Below are positions 29,000-39,293 of a DNA stretch of 64,000 nucleotides, one piece after another. Location: contig JAPPHA010000018.1 in the NCBI GenBank assembly GCA_028874915.1, forward strand, positions 1 through 64,000. The letters are read 5' to 3'. The position numbers and the translations under genes were made by a program. Below the pieces are notes generated by a model. The model searched no databases. It saw nothing but the letters and a program-made list of their open reading frames with translations, and was not told where the DNA came from. Every line of letters begins with the position of its first letter. The stretch's first letter is position 1. This DNA comes from Paracoccaceae bacterium (lineage in GTDB: Bacteria > Pseudomonadota > Alphaproteobacteria > Rhodobacterales > Rhodobacteraceae).

Positions 29000-31018
29000 G
29001 TGGAACTCAATGACCTGCGGAAACGGCACCCGATCCATTGGGATTTGGCCGCAGCCCTCAGATTCCTTTCGGCAGATGCCGTACACGCGGCGGCTTCAGG
29101 GCACCAGGGCATGCCGATCGGCATGGCCGATGTTGCCACGGTTCTGTTCAGGAATCATCTCAAGTTCGATGCGGCCGCGCCGGATTGGCCGGATCGTGAC
29201 CGCTTTGTCCTTTCTGCCGGCCACGGGTCCATGCTGCTGTATTCACTCCTGCATCTGACCGGCCACGCCGACATGCCGATCGAACAGATTCGCGCTTTCC
29301 GCCAGCTTGGCTCCCGAACGGCCGGCCATCCGGAATACGGACATGCCGCCGGCATCGAGACGACCACGGGACCGCTCGGACAGGGTCTCGCCAATGCTGT
29401 CGGTTTCGCGATTGCCGAAGAAGCGTTGCGGGCTCGCTTCGGTGCGACGCTCGTCGATCACCAAACCTATGTCATTGTCGGGGACGGCTGCCTGATGGAA
29501 GGCGTCAGTCACGAGGCGATCGGTCTGGCAGGCCGGCAGCGGCTCGGGAAACTGGTTGTCCTTTGGGACGAAAACGGAATCACGATTGATGGAGCCGTCG
29601 ACCTTGCCGACGTCACGGATCAGACCGAGCGGTTCCGGGCGGCAGGCTGGTCGGTGTTGACCTGTAACGGCCACGACCCGGAAGCCGTCGATCGCAGCCT
29701 CGCGGCAGCCCGAAACAGTCCGCTCCCGACCCTAATTGCGTGCAAGACACATATCGCCTGGGGGGTGACCGGTATCGAGGGGACGGCGGCCGGCCACGGA
29801 TACGCGATTAAGGATCCTCAATTGCAGCAAATGCGGGAAGCCTACGGTTGGAGCCTTCCCGCATTTGACATTCCGGATTCGGCCCGGAATGCCTGGCAGA
29901 CAATTGGCAGCCGTGGCGGCGCAGCGCGCCGTGAATGGGAGCAGCGTCTCCATCGACAGCCGAAGCCAGTGCGTCGGGAGTTTGAACGGGTTCACGCGTT
30001 CGTACCCCCGAGGCGCCTCGCGGCCCGAATCCGGCAAGTGAAAACGGATGTCGCACAGGAACGCCCCGCAATCGCGACCCGCCAGGCTTCGCAACGGGTC
30101 CTGGAGGCAATTACTCCGCTGGTCCCGGAGGCAATGGGCGGATCGGCTGATCTTACCGGATCGAACAACACCCGGACATCCGGCATGGCCGCTTTCGATT
30201 CCCGAAATCGGAACGGGCGCCACATCCACTTCGGTGTTCGCGAACACGGTATGGCTGCCGCCCTGAACGGAATGGCGCTTCACGGCGGAGTTCGGCCCTA
30301 TGGCGGGACGTTTCTGTGCTTTGCCGACTATGCAAGGCCAGCGATGCGCCTGTCCGCACTGATGGGAATTCCGGTCACCTTTGTGATGACCCATGATTCC
30401 ATCGGCCTTGGCGAAGACGGGCCCACTCACCAACCCGTCGAACATCTGGCCATGCTGCGGGCGACTCCCAACATGAATGTCATTCGGCCAGCCGACTCGG
30501 CAGAAACCGCGGAGGCCTGGGAAATTGCCATGACCGCATCGCGGACACCGACAGTCCTGGCCCTCACTCGCCAAAAGGTCCGGACACTTCGCACTACTGC
30601 GACCAGGATCAACCAGACCGGTCGCGGTGCCTATGTTCTCGCACGATCGACCGGTCCCTGCCGCGTCATTCTGATCGCAACGGGATCGGAAGTCGAGATC
30701 TCAATGTCCGCCCGCGAAATGCTGGAAGCTGACGGAATCGGAACCCGGGTCGTCTCAATGCCGTGCTGGGAGCTTTTCCGGGCGCAGTCCGATCGCTATC
30801 GGCGGTCTGTTCTGCCCAAGGGTCCTGTGCGAATCGGCATTGAAGCCGGGAGTCGGCTCGGTTGGGACGAATGGCTCGCGGGAGAGCGTGGTTCCTCCAG
30901 AAAGATGGCCTTTGTCGGCATGGATTCCTTCGGTGGTTCAGCCCCTTCAGAAACGCTTTTCGAGCACTTTGGCATCACGGCCAGGAACGTGTTCGAGACC
31001 GCCAGGAGTCTGTTGTGA
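29000..31018 (+). CDS. tkt: transketolase
   Basis: 672 residues from GTG 29000, with AAGGAG six bases before it. Transketolase moves two-carbon units between sugar phosphates with thiamine diphosphate. Marks: [20 protein letters not shown], the ThDP/Mg motif [26 protein letters not shown]-like [31 protein letters not shown], and [20 protein letters not shown]. It is the first of a set of central carbon genes (tkt, pgk, fba), of which pgk follows after 160 bases. In relatives gap (glyceraldehyde-phosphate dehydrogenase) often lies between tkt and pgk; it is absent here. Confidence 0.96.
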   Translation: MELNDLRKRHPIHWDLAAALRFLSADAVHAAASGHQGMPIGMADVATVLFRNHLKFDAAAPDWPDRDRFVLSAGHGSMLLYSLLHLTGHADMPIEQIRAFRQLGSRTAGHPEYGHAAGIETTTGPLGQGLANAVGFAIAEEALRARFGATLVDHQTYVIVGDGCLMEGVSHEAIGLAGRQRLGKLVVLWDENGITIDGAVDLADVTDQTERFRAAGWSVLTCNGHDPEAVDRSLAAARNSPLPTLIACKTHIAWGVTGIEGTAAGHGYAIKDPQLQQMREAYGWSLPAFDIPDSARNAWQTIGSRGGAARREWEQRLHRQPKPVRREFERVHAFVPPRRLAARIRQVKTDVAQERPAIATRQASQRVLEAITPLVPEAMGGSADLTGSNNTRTSGMAAFDSRNRNGRHIHFGVREHGMAAALNGMALHGGVRPYGGTFLCFADYARPAMRLSALMGIPVTFVMTHDSIGLGEDGPTHQPVEHLAMLRATPNMNVIRPADSAETAEAWEIAMTASRTPTVLALTRQKVRTLRTTATRINQTGRGAYVLARSTGPCRVILIATGSEVEISMSAREMLEADGIGTRVVSMPCWELFRAQSDRYRRSVLPKGPVRIGIEAGSRLGWDEWLAGERGSSRKMAFVGMDSFGGSAPSETLFEHFGITARNVFETARSLL

Positions 31019-31179
31019 CCGGATCACGACTGTTTCATCTCTCGATCCTGCGAGCCGGAACGTGCGTGATGTCCCCGGTTTCCATCGGGAACTTCTCTCG
31101 ATCCTGATCAACATTCCGTTTGGTCAATCGGGTCGTAGTGACGGTCGTAACGCCCGGACCCGAAAGAAGGTCATCCAGA

Positions 31180-32385
31180 ATGACATGGCAAACGCTTGAC
31201 GACCTTCAGATTCGGGGCCGGCGCGTACTCACCCGGGTCGACATCAATGTTCCCCTTGACCGGGGGCGGATCGCCGACTCAACCCGGATTCAGCGTGTCG
31301 CCCCGACCATCCGGCGGATCCTCGAACGCGGCGGACGACCAATTCTGATGTCGCATCTCGGGCGTCCGGGAGGACGCATCGTGCCGGACCTGTCTCTGGT
31401 TGCCGTCGTCGACACCCTATCGGACGCCGTGAATCACCCGGTGACCTTCGTACAGGAACTTCCGGGCCGGGCGGCGGCGCCAGCCGTCGACGGCATGGGA
31501 GAGGATACGATCCTGCTACTCGAAAACCTCCGCTTCATGCCCGGAGAAGAAAAAAACGACCCCAACTTTGCCGCCGAACTGGCGGCGCTCGGTGACTGTT
31601 TTTGCAATGACGCGTTCTCCACTGCTCACAGAGCTCATGCGTCGACCGTAGGCGTTCCCCGTCTCGTGCCGAGTTGCGCAGGCCTGCTGATGCAGACCGA
31701 ACTGGCGGCGCTCGAGATTGCACTCACCGCGCCGGAACGGCCACTGGTCGCGGTCGTCGGCGGTGCCAAGATCTCAAGCAAGCTGGATTTGCTCGACGCC
31801 CTCGTTCGCAAGACGGACGCGATGATCATCGGCGGAGGCATGGCCAACACATTCCTTGCGGCCCAGGGTGTCAACGTCGGCCGATCGCTCTACGAGCCCG
31901 ATCTCGGAAAGACTGCACTCGCCATCCTGGCCCTGGCCGGGGCCGAAGGGTGTACCGTGTTGCTGCCGTCGGACGTTGTTGTTGCCTCCGAACCCCGGGA
32001 AGGGGTTGCCTCCCGTACCGTGCGCGCGGGACAATCGGTTCCGGGCGAGATGATTCTGGATTATGGCAGTGACAGTCTCAACCAGGCTCGCAGGGTGATC
32101 GGCCAGGCCCGAACTGTGGTCTGGAATGGACCGTTGGGCGTTTTCGAGATCCCTCCCTTCGATCACGCGACTATCGCTCTGGCGCGCTTTGCAGCGAAAC
32201 GGACGATGGCCGGCGACCTGTTTTCCGTGGCCGGGGGCGGAGACACGGTCGCTGCACTGAACGCGGCCCAAGTCGCCGAATCCTTTTCCTATCTGTCCAC
32301 AGCCGGTGGGGCTTTTTTGCAATGGCTGGAAGGCCGAACGCTGCCAGCAGTCCAAGCCCTGAAAACCCAACCCGCAAAGGGATGA
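31180..32385 (+). CDS. pgk: phosphoglycerate kinase
   Basis: 401 residues. It transfers phosphate from 1,3-bisphosphoglycerate to ADP. Visible: RVLTRVDINVPLDRGRIAD, LMSHLGRPGGRIVPDLSL, VGGAKISSKLDLLDALVRKT, IGGGMANTFLAAQGVNVGRS, VVWNGPLGVFEIPPFDHATI and FSVAGGGDTVAALN. ATG 31180 follows AAGAAGG at about ten bases. The stop lies four bases before the fba start, so the two are one operon. Confidence 0.97.
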   Translation: MTWQTLDDLQIRGRRVLTRVDINVPLDRGRIADSTRIQRVAPTIRRILERGGRPILMSHLGRPGGRIVPDLSLVAVVDTLSDAVNHPVTFVQELPGRAAAPAVDGMGEDTILLLENLRFMPGEEKNDPNFAAELAALGDCFCNDAFSTAHRAHASTVGVPRLVPSCAGLLMQTELAALEIALTAPERPLVAVVGGAKISSKLDLLDALVRKTDAMIIGGGMANTFLAAQGVNVGRSLYEPDLGKTALAILALAGAEGCTVLLPSDVVVASEPREGVASRTVRAGQSVPGEMILDYGSDSLNQARRVIGQARTVVWNGPLGVFEIPPFDHATIALARFAAKRTMAGDLFSVAGGGDTVAALNAAQVAESFSYLSTAGGAFLQWLEGRTLPAVQALKTQPAKG

Positions 32386-32389
32386 TGCC

Positions 32390-33331
32390 ATGACGACAAC
32401 TGAACCCGTCCAACGCATTCTTGCGAATTTCGAAAGCGACAACCCAGGCGTGAAAGCAAATCTCTGCCGCATGCTCATGCATGGCCGCCTCGGCGGAACC
32501 GGAAGAATGCTCATCCTGCCGGTAGACCAAGGGTTCGAACACGGCCCGGCCCGTTCCTTCCAACCCAATCCTCCGGCGTATGATCCCCAGTATCACTTCC
32601 GTTTGGCTGTCGACGCCGGACTGAACGCCCTCGCCGCACCGCTCGGGTTTCTTGAAGCCGGCGCTGACAGTTTCGCCGGCCAGATCCCTATGATTCTCAA
32701 GGCGAACTCGGCCAATGCCCTGGTTCCGAAATCATCGCCAAAGAATCAGGCCGTGACGGCTTCCGTCGCAGACGCTCTGCGAATCGGCGCGTCCGCAGTC
32801 GGGTTTTCGGTCTATCCGGGGTCAAGCCTGGCCCTCGACATGTTCGAGGAGATCACCGAAATGCGCCGTGAAGCCGCCGCCCACGGCCTTGCAACCGTCA
32901 TCTGGTCCTATCCCCGCGGCGAAGCTCTGGAAAAACGCCACGAAGCGGCATTCGACGTCGTGGCCAACGCCGTCCAGTTTGCGGCGCTTCTCGGCGCCCA
33001 TGTCATCAAGGTCAAACTTCCGGCAGGGGAAATCGGGCTTGCCGAATCCGAGACCGCCTACAAGACCGTCGTCCCCAATGGTCTCTCCGGACCCGAGAGC
33101 CTGGCCGCGCGCGTTGCCCACTGCATGCAAGCAGCCCTCGACAGCCGCAGAATTGTGGTGTTTTCCGGCGGATCGAAACAGGATGACGAGGATATCTATC
33201 GCCAGATTCGTGCCATCCGGGACGGCGGTGGCAATGGCTCGATCATCGGACGGAACACTTTTCAACGCAGTCGCCACGATGCACTCGAGATGCTCGACAG
33301 GATTATCCGAATCTACAATGACGAGGCCTGA
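32390..33331 (+). CDS. class I fructose-bisphosphate aldolase (DhnA/FbaB type)
   Basis: 313 residues. It splits fructose-1,6-bisphosphate into dihydroxyacetone phosphate and glyceraldehyde 3-phosphate through a Schiff base. Family marks: GTGRMLILPVDQGFEHGPAR, and the Schiff-base lysine in AHVIKVKLPAGEIG. It also has VFSGGSKQDDEDIYRQIRAI, the phosphate-binding SGGS. It is closely spaced after pgk (four bases) and followed by a 320-base gap. No class II aldolase is in the window. Confidence 0.93.
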   Translation: MTTTEPVQRILANFESDNPGVKANLCRMLMHGRLGGTGRMLILPVDQGFEHGPARSFQPNPPAYDPQYHFRLAVDAGLNALAAPLGFLEAGADSFAGQIPMILKANSANALVPKSSPKNQAVTASVADALRIGASAVGFSVYPGSSLALDMFEEITEMRREAAAHGLATVIWSYPRGEALEKRHEAAFDVVANAVQFAALLGAHVIKVKLPAGEIGLAESETAYKTVVPNGLSGPESLAARVAHCMQAALDSRRIVVFSGGSKQDDEDIYRQIRAIRDGGGNGSIIGRNTFQRSRHDALEMLDRIIRIYNDEA

Positions 33332-33651
33332 CGCCCGTTCCGCGGCAGGATTGGCAAGACAGGAGCCCGTCCCGAGACTGTGGGCACGCGCAAATGACTG
33401 TCGCGACGGCGTTCGCAAGTGGCCAAGTCCGGCCGGTACGGAAATTTGGGATCTGTGACGTAGGGCACGTGTCCCGGCCGACCTGGATTCATCGAAACCT
33501 GCCGTCAGAGCGATCGGCCAATCCGGTCCCCTGAATGTGGATGTCCAGTGATCCGAGAGTTCGTGTCAAGGCCTGCTCAATACCGCCGTTGAAATCGCCG
33601 CGCGTTCGTGAGAGAAACGGATAAACGGCGAAGACCGGACCCGAGGCAGCA
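33332..33651. other. 320-base gap between fba and ftsB
   Basis: No frame with family likeness on either strand and no RNA gene that I can recognise. It may contain the end of the glycolytic operon and the promoter of ftsB. Confidence 0.4.
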
Positions 33652-33957
33652 GTGACAAGCCGCGAAGGCATCGCATCATTTCTGGGGACAGCTGCGTTCT
33701 GTATCGCCGCACTATTGACGGCGAGCTATTTTGCATGGGCGGCCGTCAAGGGTGACTACGGGCGGATCAAGCGGGTCCAGGTCGACGCGTCCACAGTGGA
33801 GGCCGGACGAAAACTCGCCGAACTCATCGAGGAACGCCAGGCCCTGGAAAACAAGGTCCGTCGGCTGTCGGACGACTACCTGGATCTGGATCTACTGGAT
33901 GAACGGTCTCGGGCCATTCTCGGTTACGCCCGAAGCGACGAGATTATCATCCGGTAA
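33652..33957 (+). CDS. ftsB: FtsB/DivIC-type septum protein
   Basis: 101 residues from GTG 33652 with GAGG six bases upstream. One membrane helix (about 8-30, ASFLGTAAFCIAALLTASYF) is followed by a coiled coil (ELIEERQALENKVRRLSDDY). This is the layout of FtsB, part of the FtsQLB divisome complex in the inner membrane. In Alphaproteobacteria ftsB commonly lies just before pdhA, as here, after eno; eno is not present in front of it. The symbol rests on layout and place, since the sequence is poorly conserved in this family. Confidence 0.85.
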   Translation: MTSREGIASFLGTAAFCIAALLTASYFAWAAVKGDYGRIKRVQVDASTVEAGRKLAELIEERQALENKVRRLSDDYLDLDLLDERSRAILGYARSDEIIIR

Positions 33958-34220
33958 GCTCCCTTGACCGGCGCTTCGCGGACGGCAATCCATCGCCGAA
34001 TTCTGTGATGTCTTTCGACAGCTCTCCTGCATCGATGGCCACTCGGGCATCATGTGTTCCCGTTTGGCCGGTCGAAAGCCCGCTCCGACTGAGGGTTCCA
34101 CTTCACGCATACGACCGCAATGCGCAAAGGACCCGGGTCCCGACCGTAGAAATACCCCGTGCAAGGGTTCGTGAAGTCAGTTAGAATCTTGTCCGGTCCC
34201 GCACCAGACTGGGAAATCCA

Positions 34221-35213
34221 ATGTCCGCAGCCACGAGATCCCGACGAAAAGGCAGTGTCTCAGGCGAAGAACTGCTGGACTACTACAATCAGATGCTTCT
34301 GATCCGCCGCTTCGAGGAAAAGACGGGGCAATTGTACGGGATGGGCGAGATCGGCGGGTTCTGTCATCTCTATATCGGACAGGAAGCGGTTGTTGTCGGC
34401 CTTGAGGCCGTCGCCGAAGACGGTGACCAACGCATAACGTCCTATCGAGACCATGGTCACATGCTGGCCTGCGGCATGGACCCCAAGGGTGTCATGGCAG
34501 AACTGACCGGACGGGTGGACGGCTACTCCCGTGGGAAAGGCGGTTCGATGCACATGTTTTCCGTCGAGCGGAACTTTTTCGGCGGACACGGGATCGTTGC
34601 CGCCCAAGTTCCCATCGGCGCCGGTCTCGCTTTCGCAAACCGCTACCGCGAAAACGGAAAGGTGTGTTTCACCTATTTCGGGGAAGGCGCCGCGAACCAG
34701 GGGCAGGTTTACGAAACATTCAACATGGCCAGTCTCTGGAAGCTGCCCTGCATTTTCGTAATCGAAAACAATCAGTATGCCATGGGCACGGCACAAAAGC
34801 GGGCATCCTCGACACCGGAGTTGCATACGCGGGGCCAGGCGTTCGGCATATCTGGAGAGGCTGTGAACGGGATGGATGTCCTGTCTGTTAAGGCCGCTGG
34901 AGAGCGTGCCGCCGGACACTGCAGATCCGGGAAGGGGCCCTATATCCTGGAAATGAAGACCTATCGCTATCGCGGACACTCGATGTCGGATCCGGCCAAG
35001 TACCGAACCCGCGACGAAGTGAAGAAGGTCCGGGAGGAAAGCGATCCCATCGATCGAATTCGTGAGCGCATCATCAACGAGGGGCACAGCGACGAAGCGG
35101 CCTTGAAGGCCGTGGATCGGGACATTCGGGCAATCGTCAATGAAGCCGCCAAGTTTGCCACAAACAGCCCGGAACCGCCGGTCGAAGACCTGTACACAGA
35201 CGTATACACCTAA
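34221..35213 (+). CDS. pdhA: pyruvate dehydrogenase E1 component, alpha subunit
   Basis: 330 residues. With PdhB it decarboxylates pyruvate and reductively acylates lipoyl groups, using ThDP. Visible: MLLIRRFEEKTGQLYGMGEI, RDHGHMLACGMDPKGVMAEL, GSMHMFSVERNFFGGHGIVA, and the ThDP motif YFGEGAANQGQVYETFNMAS, ending in VIENNQYAMGT. The C-terminal MKTYRYRGHSMSDPAKYRTR holds the phosphorylation-loop region. It is 12 bases ahead of pdhB in one operon; 260 bases separate it from ftsB. Confidence 0.96.
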   Translation: MSAATRSRRKGSVSGEELLDYYNQMLLIRRFEEKTGQLYGMGEIGGFCHLYIGQEAVVVGLEAVAEDGDQRITSYRDHGHMLACGMDPKGVMAELTGRVDGYSRGKGGSMHMFSVERNFFGGHGIVAAQVPIGAGLAFANRYRENGKVCFTYFGEGAANQGQVYETFNMASLWKLPCIFVIENNQYAMGTAQKRASSTPELHTRGQAFGISGEAVNGMDVLSVKAAGERAAGHCRSGKGPYILEMKTYRYRGHSMSDPAKYRTRDEVKKVREESDPIDRIRERIINEGHSDEAALKAVDRDIRAIVNEAAKFATNSPEPPVEDLYTDVYT

Positions 35214-35225
35214 AGGAAGAATCTG

Positions 35226-36692
35226 ATGTCCGTCCGGATTCTAATGCCCGCGTTGTCGCCGACGATGACCGAAGGTGTCGTCGCCCGATGGCTTGTGGCG
35301 GAAGGGGACGCCGTGACCGCAGGCCAGGTCATTGCCGAAATCGAGACGGACAAGGCCATCATGGAACTCGAGGCCGTAGACGACGGCACCGTCGGAAAGT
35401 TGCTGGTCCCCGCCAGCGGCAGCGCGATCGCGATCAATACACCAATCGCGGTGATCGTCGAGGAGGGCGAGAACCGGGACGAAGCGCTGGCGAACGCCCT
35501 TGCCGAGACGTCCAGTTCCGCCGGTGACAATACCGAGGCCCGGGGCGACGGCGAAACGGATGCCCGCACTGGAAATGGCGCCGGCCCTGTGGCCCGACCC
35601 GGCACCATGAACAACACTGTTGAGGCACGGGCGGACAACCAGCCTCCAACGAATTCGCGACCTGCGGAACGCGATGACACGGATACCGAAGCCGGCGATC
35701 GGGTGACAATGACCGTCCGCGATGCGCTCCGCCAGGCAATGGCCGAGGAAATGCGATCCACTCCGGAGGTGTTTCTGATGGGCGAGGAGGTCGCCGAGTA
35801 TCAGGGCGCCTACAAGGTATCCCAGGGGCTGCTTGAGGAATTCGGCCCCATGCGGGTCATTGACACGCCGATTACCGAACATGGGTTCGCCGGACTTGCC
35901 GTTGGCGCTGCATTCGCGGGTCTCCGACCGATCGTCGAGTTCATGACCTTCAATTTCGCGATGCAGGCGATCGACCAAATCGTCAATTCCGCAGCCAAGA
36001 CGCTATACATGTCGGGCGGTCAGATGGGATGCCCGATCGTGTTTCGGGGCCCAAACGGCGCAGCAGCACGTGTCGCCGCGCAGCACAGCCAGGATTACGC
36101 GGCCTGGTATTCGCATATTCCGGGCCTCAAAGTCATCCAGCCTTATTCCGCAGCTGATGCCAAAGGCCTGTTGAAGTCGGCCATCCGGGACCCCAATCCT
36201 GTCATTTTTCTCGAAAACGAGATCCTTTACGGCCGCAGCTTTGATGTCCCGGACTCCGAAGACTTGCAAGTTCCTATCGGCAAGGCCCGGGTCTGGCGGT
36301 CCGGCAGTGATGTTACGATCGTCAGTTTCGGAATCGGCATGCAATATGCCCTCGAGGCGGCCGACAAGCTGGCGAAAGACGGAATCGAGGCCGAAGTCCT
36401 CGATCTTCGCACCCTGCGTCCAATGGATTCGGATTCGATCATCCGTTCGGTTCGGAAGACCAATCGCTGCGTAACGGTAGAAGAAGGGTTTCCGGTTGGA
36501 TCGATCGGAAACCATATCTCCGCTCTGCTGATGGAAAGGGCGTTCGACGACCTCGACGCACCGGTGATCAACTGCTCCGGGAAGGACGTGCCGATGCCTT
36601 ACGCGGCCAACCTTGAACGCCTCGCCCTGGTCACCACAGAAGAGGTGATCGCAGCAGTCAAGGCAGTCACGTACAGTCAGGACGGTTCGTAG
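35226..36692 (+). CDS. pdhB: pyruvate dehydrogenase E1 beta subunit with N-terminal lipoyl domain
   Basis: 488 residues, about 140 more than a simple E1 beta. Residues 1-80 are a lipoyl domain ([20 protein letters not shown], lipoylated lysine in [17 protein letters not shown]). A Thr/Asn/Asp-rich linker (about 85-155) joins it to the catalytic part, which begins [20 protein letters not shown] and holds [40 protein letters not shown] and [17 protein letters not shown]. An E1 beta with its own lipoyl domain is known in Alphaproteobacteria. The stop TAG shares its last base with the GTG of pdhC (36692), so translation is coupled. Confidence 0.96.
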   Translation: MSVRILMPALSPTMTEGVVARWLVAEGDAVTAGQVIAEIETDKAIMELEAVDDGTVGKLLVPASGSAIAINTPIAVIVEEGENRDEALANALAETSSSAGDNTEARGDGETDARTGNGAGPVARPGTMNNTVEARADNQPPTNSRPAERDDTDTEAGDRVTMTVRDALRQAMAEEMRSTPEVFLMGEEVAEYQGAYKVSQGLLEEFGPMRVIDTPITEHGFAGLAVGAAFAGLRPIVEFMTFNFAMQAIDQIVNSAAKTLYMSGGQMGCPIVFRGPNGAAARVAAQHSQDYAAWYSHIPGLKVIQPYSAADAKGLLKSAIRDPNPVIFLENEILYGRSFDVPDSEDLQVPIGKARVWRSGSDVTIVSFGIGMQYALEAADKLAKDGIEAEVLDLRTLRPMDSDSIIRSVRKTNRCVTVEEGFPVGSIGNHISALLMERAFDDLDAPVINCSGKDVPMPYAANLERLALVTTEEVIAAVKAVTYSQDGS

Positions 36693-38026
36693 TGGCAGTC
36701 AATCTCCTGATGCCAGCGCTGTCTCCTACTATGGAGACAGGAACGCTGGCCAAATGGTTGGTCAAAGAAGGCGACTCGGTCGAAGCGGGTGACCTGTTGG
36801 CCGAAATTGAAACTGACAAGGCCGTGATGGAGTTCGAGGCTGTAGATGACGGGACGATTGCCCAGATCCTGGTCGCCGAAGGAACCGAAAACGTCGCCGT
36901 CAACACCCCCATCGCCCTCCTGGCAATCGACGGTGACGACCTGTCCTCGGTACCGGAATCGGCCGACGACACGGCATCGCGGGAACTACCCGAGCCACCT
37001 CCTGCGACCGGAACGCCACCGCCGTCGAGTTCTGTCAGCGAGACACTCCCGGGCCTGGTTGCACCAGGACTAGGTCAGCCGACGTTCGCGCGAACCAACG
37101 GAGGTCGCCTTGGGTCCGGGACCGGACGAATCTTGGCGTCGCCGTTGGCCCGGCGAATGGCGGCCAATCTCGGATTCGACCTCTCTTCGATTGCCGGCAC
37201 TGGGCCCCGTGGCCGTATCGTCAAGCGCGATATCGAGGGTCATCAGGCCGCATCCGCTGGCAAACCGGCTGCCCCGGCCCCGGCACCCATCAGTCTCGCG
37301 TCCAGGCCGGACATTGTCGCCGTCTACGCCGACCGACCTCATCGGGAAGTCGCCCTCGATGGCATGCGGAAAGTCGTCGCTGCCCGACTGACCGAAGCCA
37401 AGCAAACAATCCCGCACTTCTACCTCAGAAAATCGGTTCGGATCGACCGTCTTCTTGAGGTCCGCTCGGACGCGAATGCCAGCCTCGAATCCCGGGGGGT
37501 CCGGCTTTCGGTCAACGACTTCATTATCAGGGCCGCCGCGCTCGCGCTCCAGGACGTCCCGGCTTGCAACGCCATCTGGGCCGGCGACCGGATTGTCCAG
37601 TTCGACGCATCCGACGTCGCCGTTGCCGTCGCTATCGAAGGCGGACTGTTCACTCCCGTCATTCGTGATTGCGAGACCCGGGATCTCCCCGACATTTCCG
37701 CTGCCATGAAGGATCTTGCAGCCCGAGCCCGGAAACGCAGACTGTTACCTGACGAATATCAAGGGGGTAGTTTTGCGATATCCAATCTCGGAATGTACGG
37801 AATCGAGAGTTTCGACGCCGTGATCAATCCGCCCCATGCGTCAATCCTGGCGGTCGGCGCCGGCCGCAGGACTCCGGTCGCGCAAGATGGCGGTGGCCTG
37901 ACCACGGCATCCGTCATGGACATGACATTGTCTGTCGACCACAGAGTCATCGACGGTGCCTTGGGAGCCGAATTCCTGGGGGCAATTTCCGAACGACTTG
38001 AGCGACCGGCTGGTCTGCTCCTTTGA
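36692..38026 (+). CDS. pdhC: pyruvate dehydrogenase E2, dihydrolipoamide acetyltransferase
   Basis: 444 residues from GTG 36692. One lipoyl domain ([20 protein letters not shown], lysine in [17 protein letters not shown]), a flexible Pro/Ser linker, a peripheral E1/E3-binding domain ([34 protein letters not shown]), a second linker, and the acetyltransferase core with catalytic His in [20 protein letters not shown]. It forms the core of the PDH complex. The usual lpd (E3) or lipA follows elsewhere in many relatives; here the operon ends and Tn3 remnants begin about 290 bases later. Confidence 0.96.
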   Translation: MAVNLLMPALSPTMETGTLAKWLVKEGDSVEAGDLLAEIETDKAVMEFEAVDDGTIAQILVAEGTENVAVNTPIALLAIDGDDLSSVPESADDTASRELPEPPPATGTPPPSSSVSETLPGLVAPGLGQPTFARTNGGRLGSGTGRILASPLARRMAANLGFDLSSIAGTGPRGRIVKRDIEGHQAASAGKPAAPAPAPISLASRPDIVAVYADRPHREVALDGMRKVVAARLTEAKQTIPHFYLRKSVRIDRLLEVRSDANASLESRGVRLSVNDFIIRAAALALQDVPACNAIWAGDRIVQFDASDVAVAVAIEGGLFTPVIRDCETRDLPDISAAMKDLAARARKRRLLPDEYQGGSFAISNLGMYGIESFDAVINPPHASILAVGAGRRTPVAQDGGGLTTASVMDMTLSVDHRVIDGALGAEFLGAISERLERPAGLLL

Positions 38027-38315
38027 TACGCCCTCCGACCCGCGCCGCGGATTCCACGTAATAGTCTCACAGAAGCGCGTGCGGAACCGCAGGTTCCACG
38101 CTCATCGAGACCTTGAAACCCCTGCTTGGCCGACGCGTTGCTCATGCTTCGATAGCTGAGACCGTTTCCGAGATTTGGACTCTGTTTCGTGCGTCCCGTC
38201 GCTGATCCGGCATCAGGGCCGCCGCTCTTCACGGCCGCTTCCCCTGAGCCCTGGCGCGGGCAATTCCCGCCTGCGAACGTTCAAAAGGCCAATCCTGTTC
38301 GAACTGTGCGACTGA

Positions 38316-38516
38316 GCCTTCGGGCAGATCATCCAGTCGCTGTTCATCCTGCGCTACGTCGACGACCTCGAACTGCGCAAGGCAATCAAATGCCAGCTCA
38401 ACAAGGTCGAACTGGCGAACCGGTTCACCCGCGCCGTTGCCGTTGGCAGCCCGTGCGAGATCAGCCGGATCGTAAAGGACGGGTCGAGTCCGGCTAAGGG
38501 CGAAATCGTATCATAA
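38316..38516 (+). pseudogene. Tn3-family transposase C-terminal fragment
   Basis: About 66 codons in frame from GCC 38316 to TAA 38514-38516: AFGQIIQSLFILRYVDDLEL, RKAIKCQLNKVELANRFTRA, then VAVGSP. The motif (I/L)xFILxYxDDxELRxAIxxQLNKxExxNRFxRAVAxG is the C-terminal region of Tn3-family (DDE) transposases. A stop lies directly upstream in frame (38313-38315), so the rest of the gene is missing or frame-shifted. The end of the fragment differs from the family consensus. The fragment lies immediately downstream of pdhC. Confidence 0.65.
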
Positions 38517-38603
38517 CGCATTCCCGACCTTCGCTGCACTCATCATGAACAAGTAAGATGCGGGACGAAACTGCCGTTTTCCACAGCAGTCCCAATGACT
38601 GCT

Positions 38604-38996
38604 TCAGGCAACACCTAAAGCCGACTTGCGTTCTTCGAATGCGTCACGAATCATCGAAACGAGCCTTGGATTGTCGCACTCCTCAATCGAGCGGACCTTA
38701 ATGTGTCTCATCTTAGCCCCCGTCCCTTCAAGCAGCTTGTCGGGATCCGAAATATCAACTCCTCGATAAAACCCGAGATTGACCCAATTTGTGTAAGGCA
38801 AAATATAGCAGCAGCCTTCGCTCATCTTTTTTGGTCCTGTACCAAAGGTCGCCGCCCGGTCGCCTAGCCGAACGACAATGCAAGCATCAGGGTCTACAGA
38901 AAGCAGGAGTTCCTTCAATCGGATCGTGACAGGCCGAAGCGGCTCCGGCGTCATTTCAATAATGTCATCGAACTCGCCAAATTTCCGATCCGACAT
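38604..38996 (-). CDS. DUF1801 domain protein
   Basis: 130 residues from ATG 38996, which has AGGA about nine bases before it; the ORF can be read up to 39083. The sequence MSDRKFGEFDDIIEMTPEPL, RPVTIRLKELLLSVDPDACI, and LPYTNWVNLGFYRGVDISDP, DKLLEGTGAKMRHIKVRSIE is the DUF1801 (YdhG-like) pattern. These small cytosolic proteins have a fold seen in many bacteria, but no settled function. The base composition looks more AT-rich than that of neighbours and it sits between two pieces of Tn3 transposase, so it was likely carried in with the mobile element. Confidence 0.85.
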   Translation of the reverse strand: MSDRKFGEFDDIIEMTPEPLRPVTIRLKELLLSVDPDACIVVRLGDRAATFGTGPKKMSEGCCYILPYTNWVNLGFYRGVDISDPDKLLEGTGAKMRHIKVRSIEECDNPRLVSMIRDAFEERKSALGVA

Positions 38997-39293
38997 AGGT
39001 CCATCCTGAAATTGATCACTCCGTCCTGATTCCAGGTTACCATTGGAAGTCCAGTACACAATCACAGAAAAACCGTCATTCATGCACGGTGCAGAATTTG
39101 TAGATTTTGGCTCTCTACCCGAATTCGCCGCGCCATGAGCAAATTGCGGCTTTTGCTGAGGGGTATGTGGATCAATGTGTCTGCCGGTGTCGTTTCATGA
39201 TGTCGAGTAAGGAGTTTGGTTTATCGGAACAAGGGAACATGAAGTCCCAAAAAGATCAGCCCTGATCTAAACCGCGATCTCTCACGCGCATGA

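Noticed and set aside
29732..30574. 280-codon frame antisense to tkt
   Set aside because: Transketolase on the plus strand is complete; the minus frame is chance.
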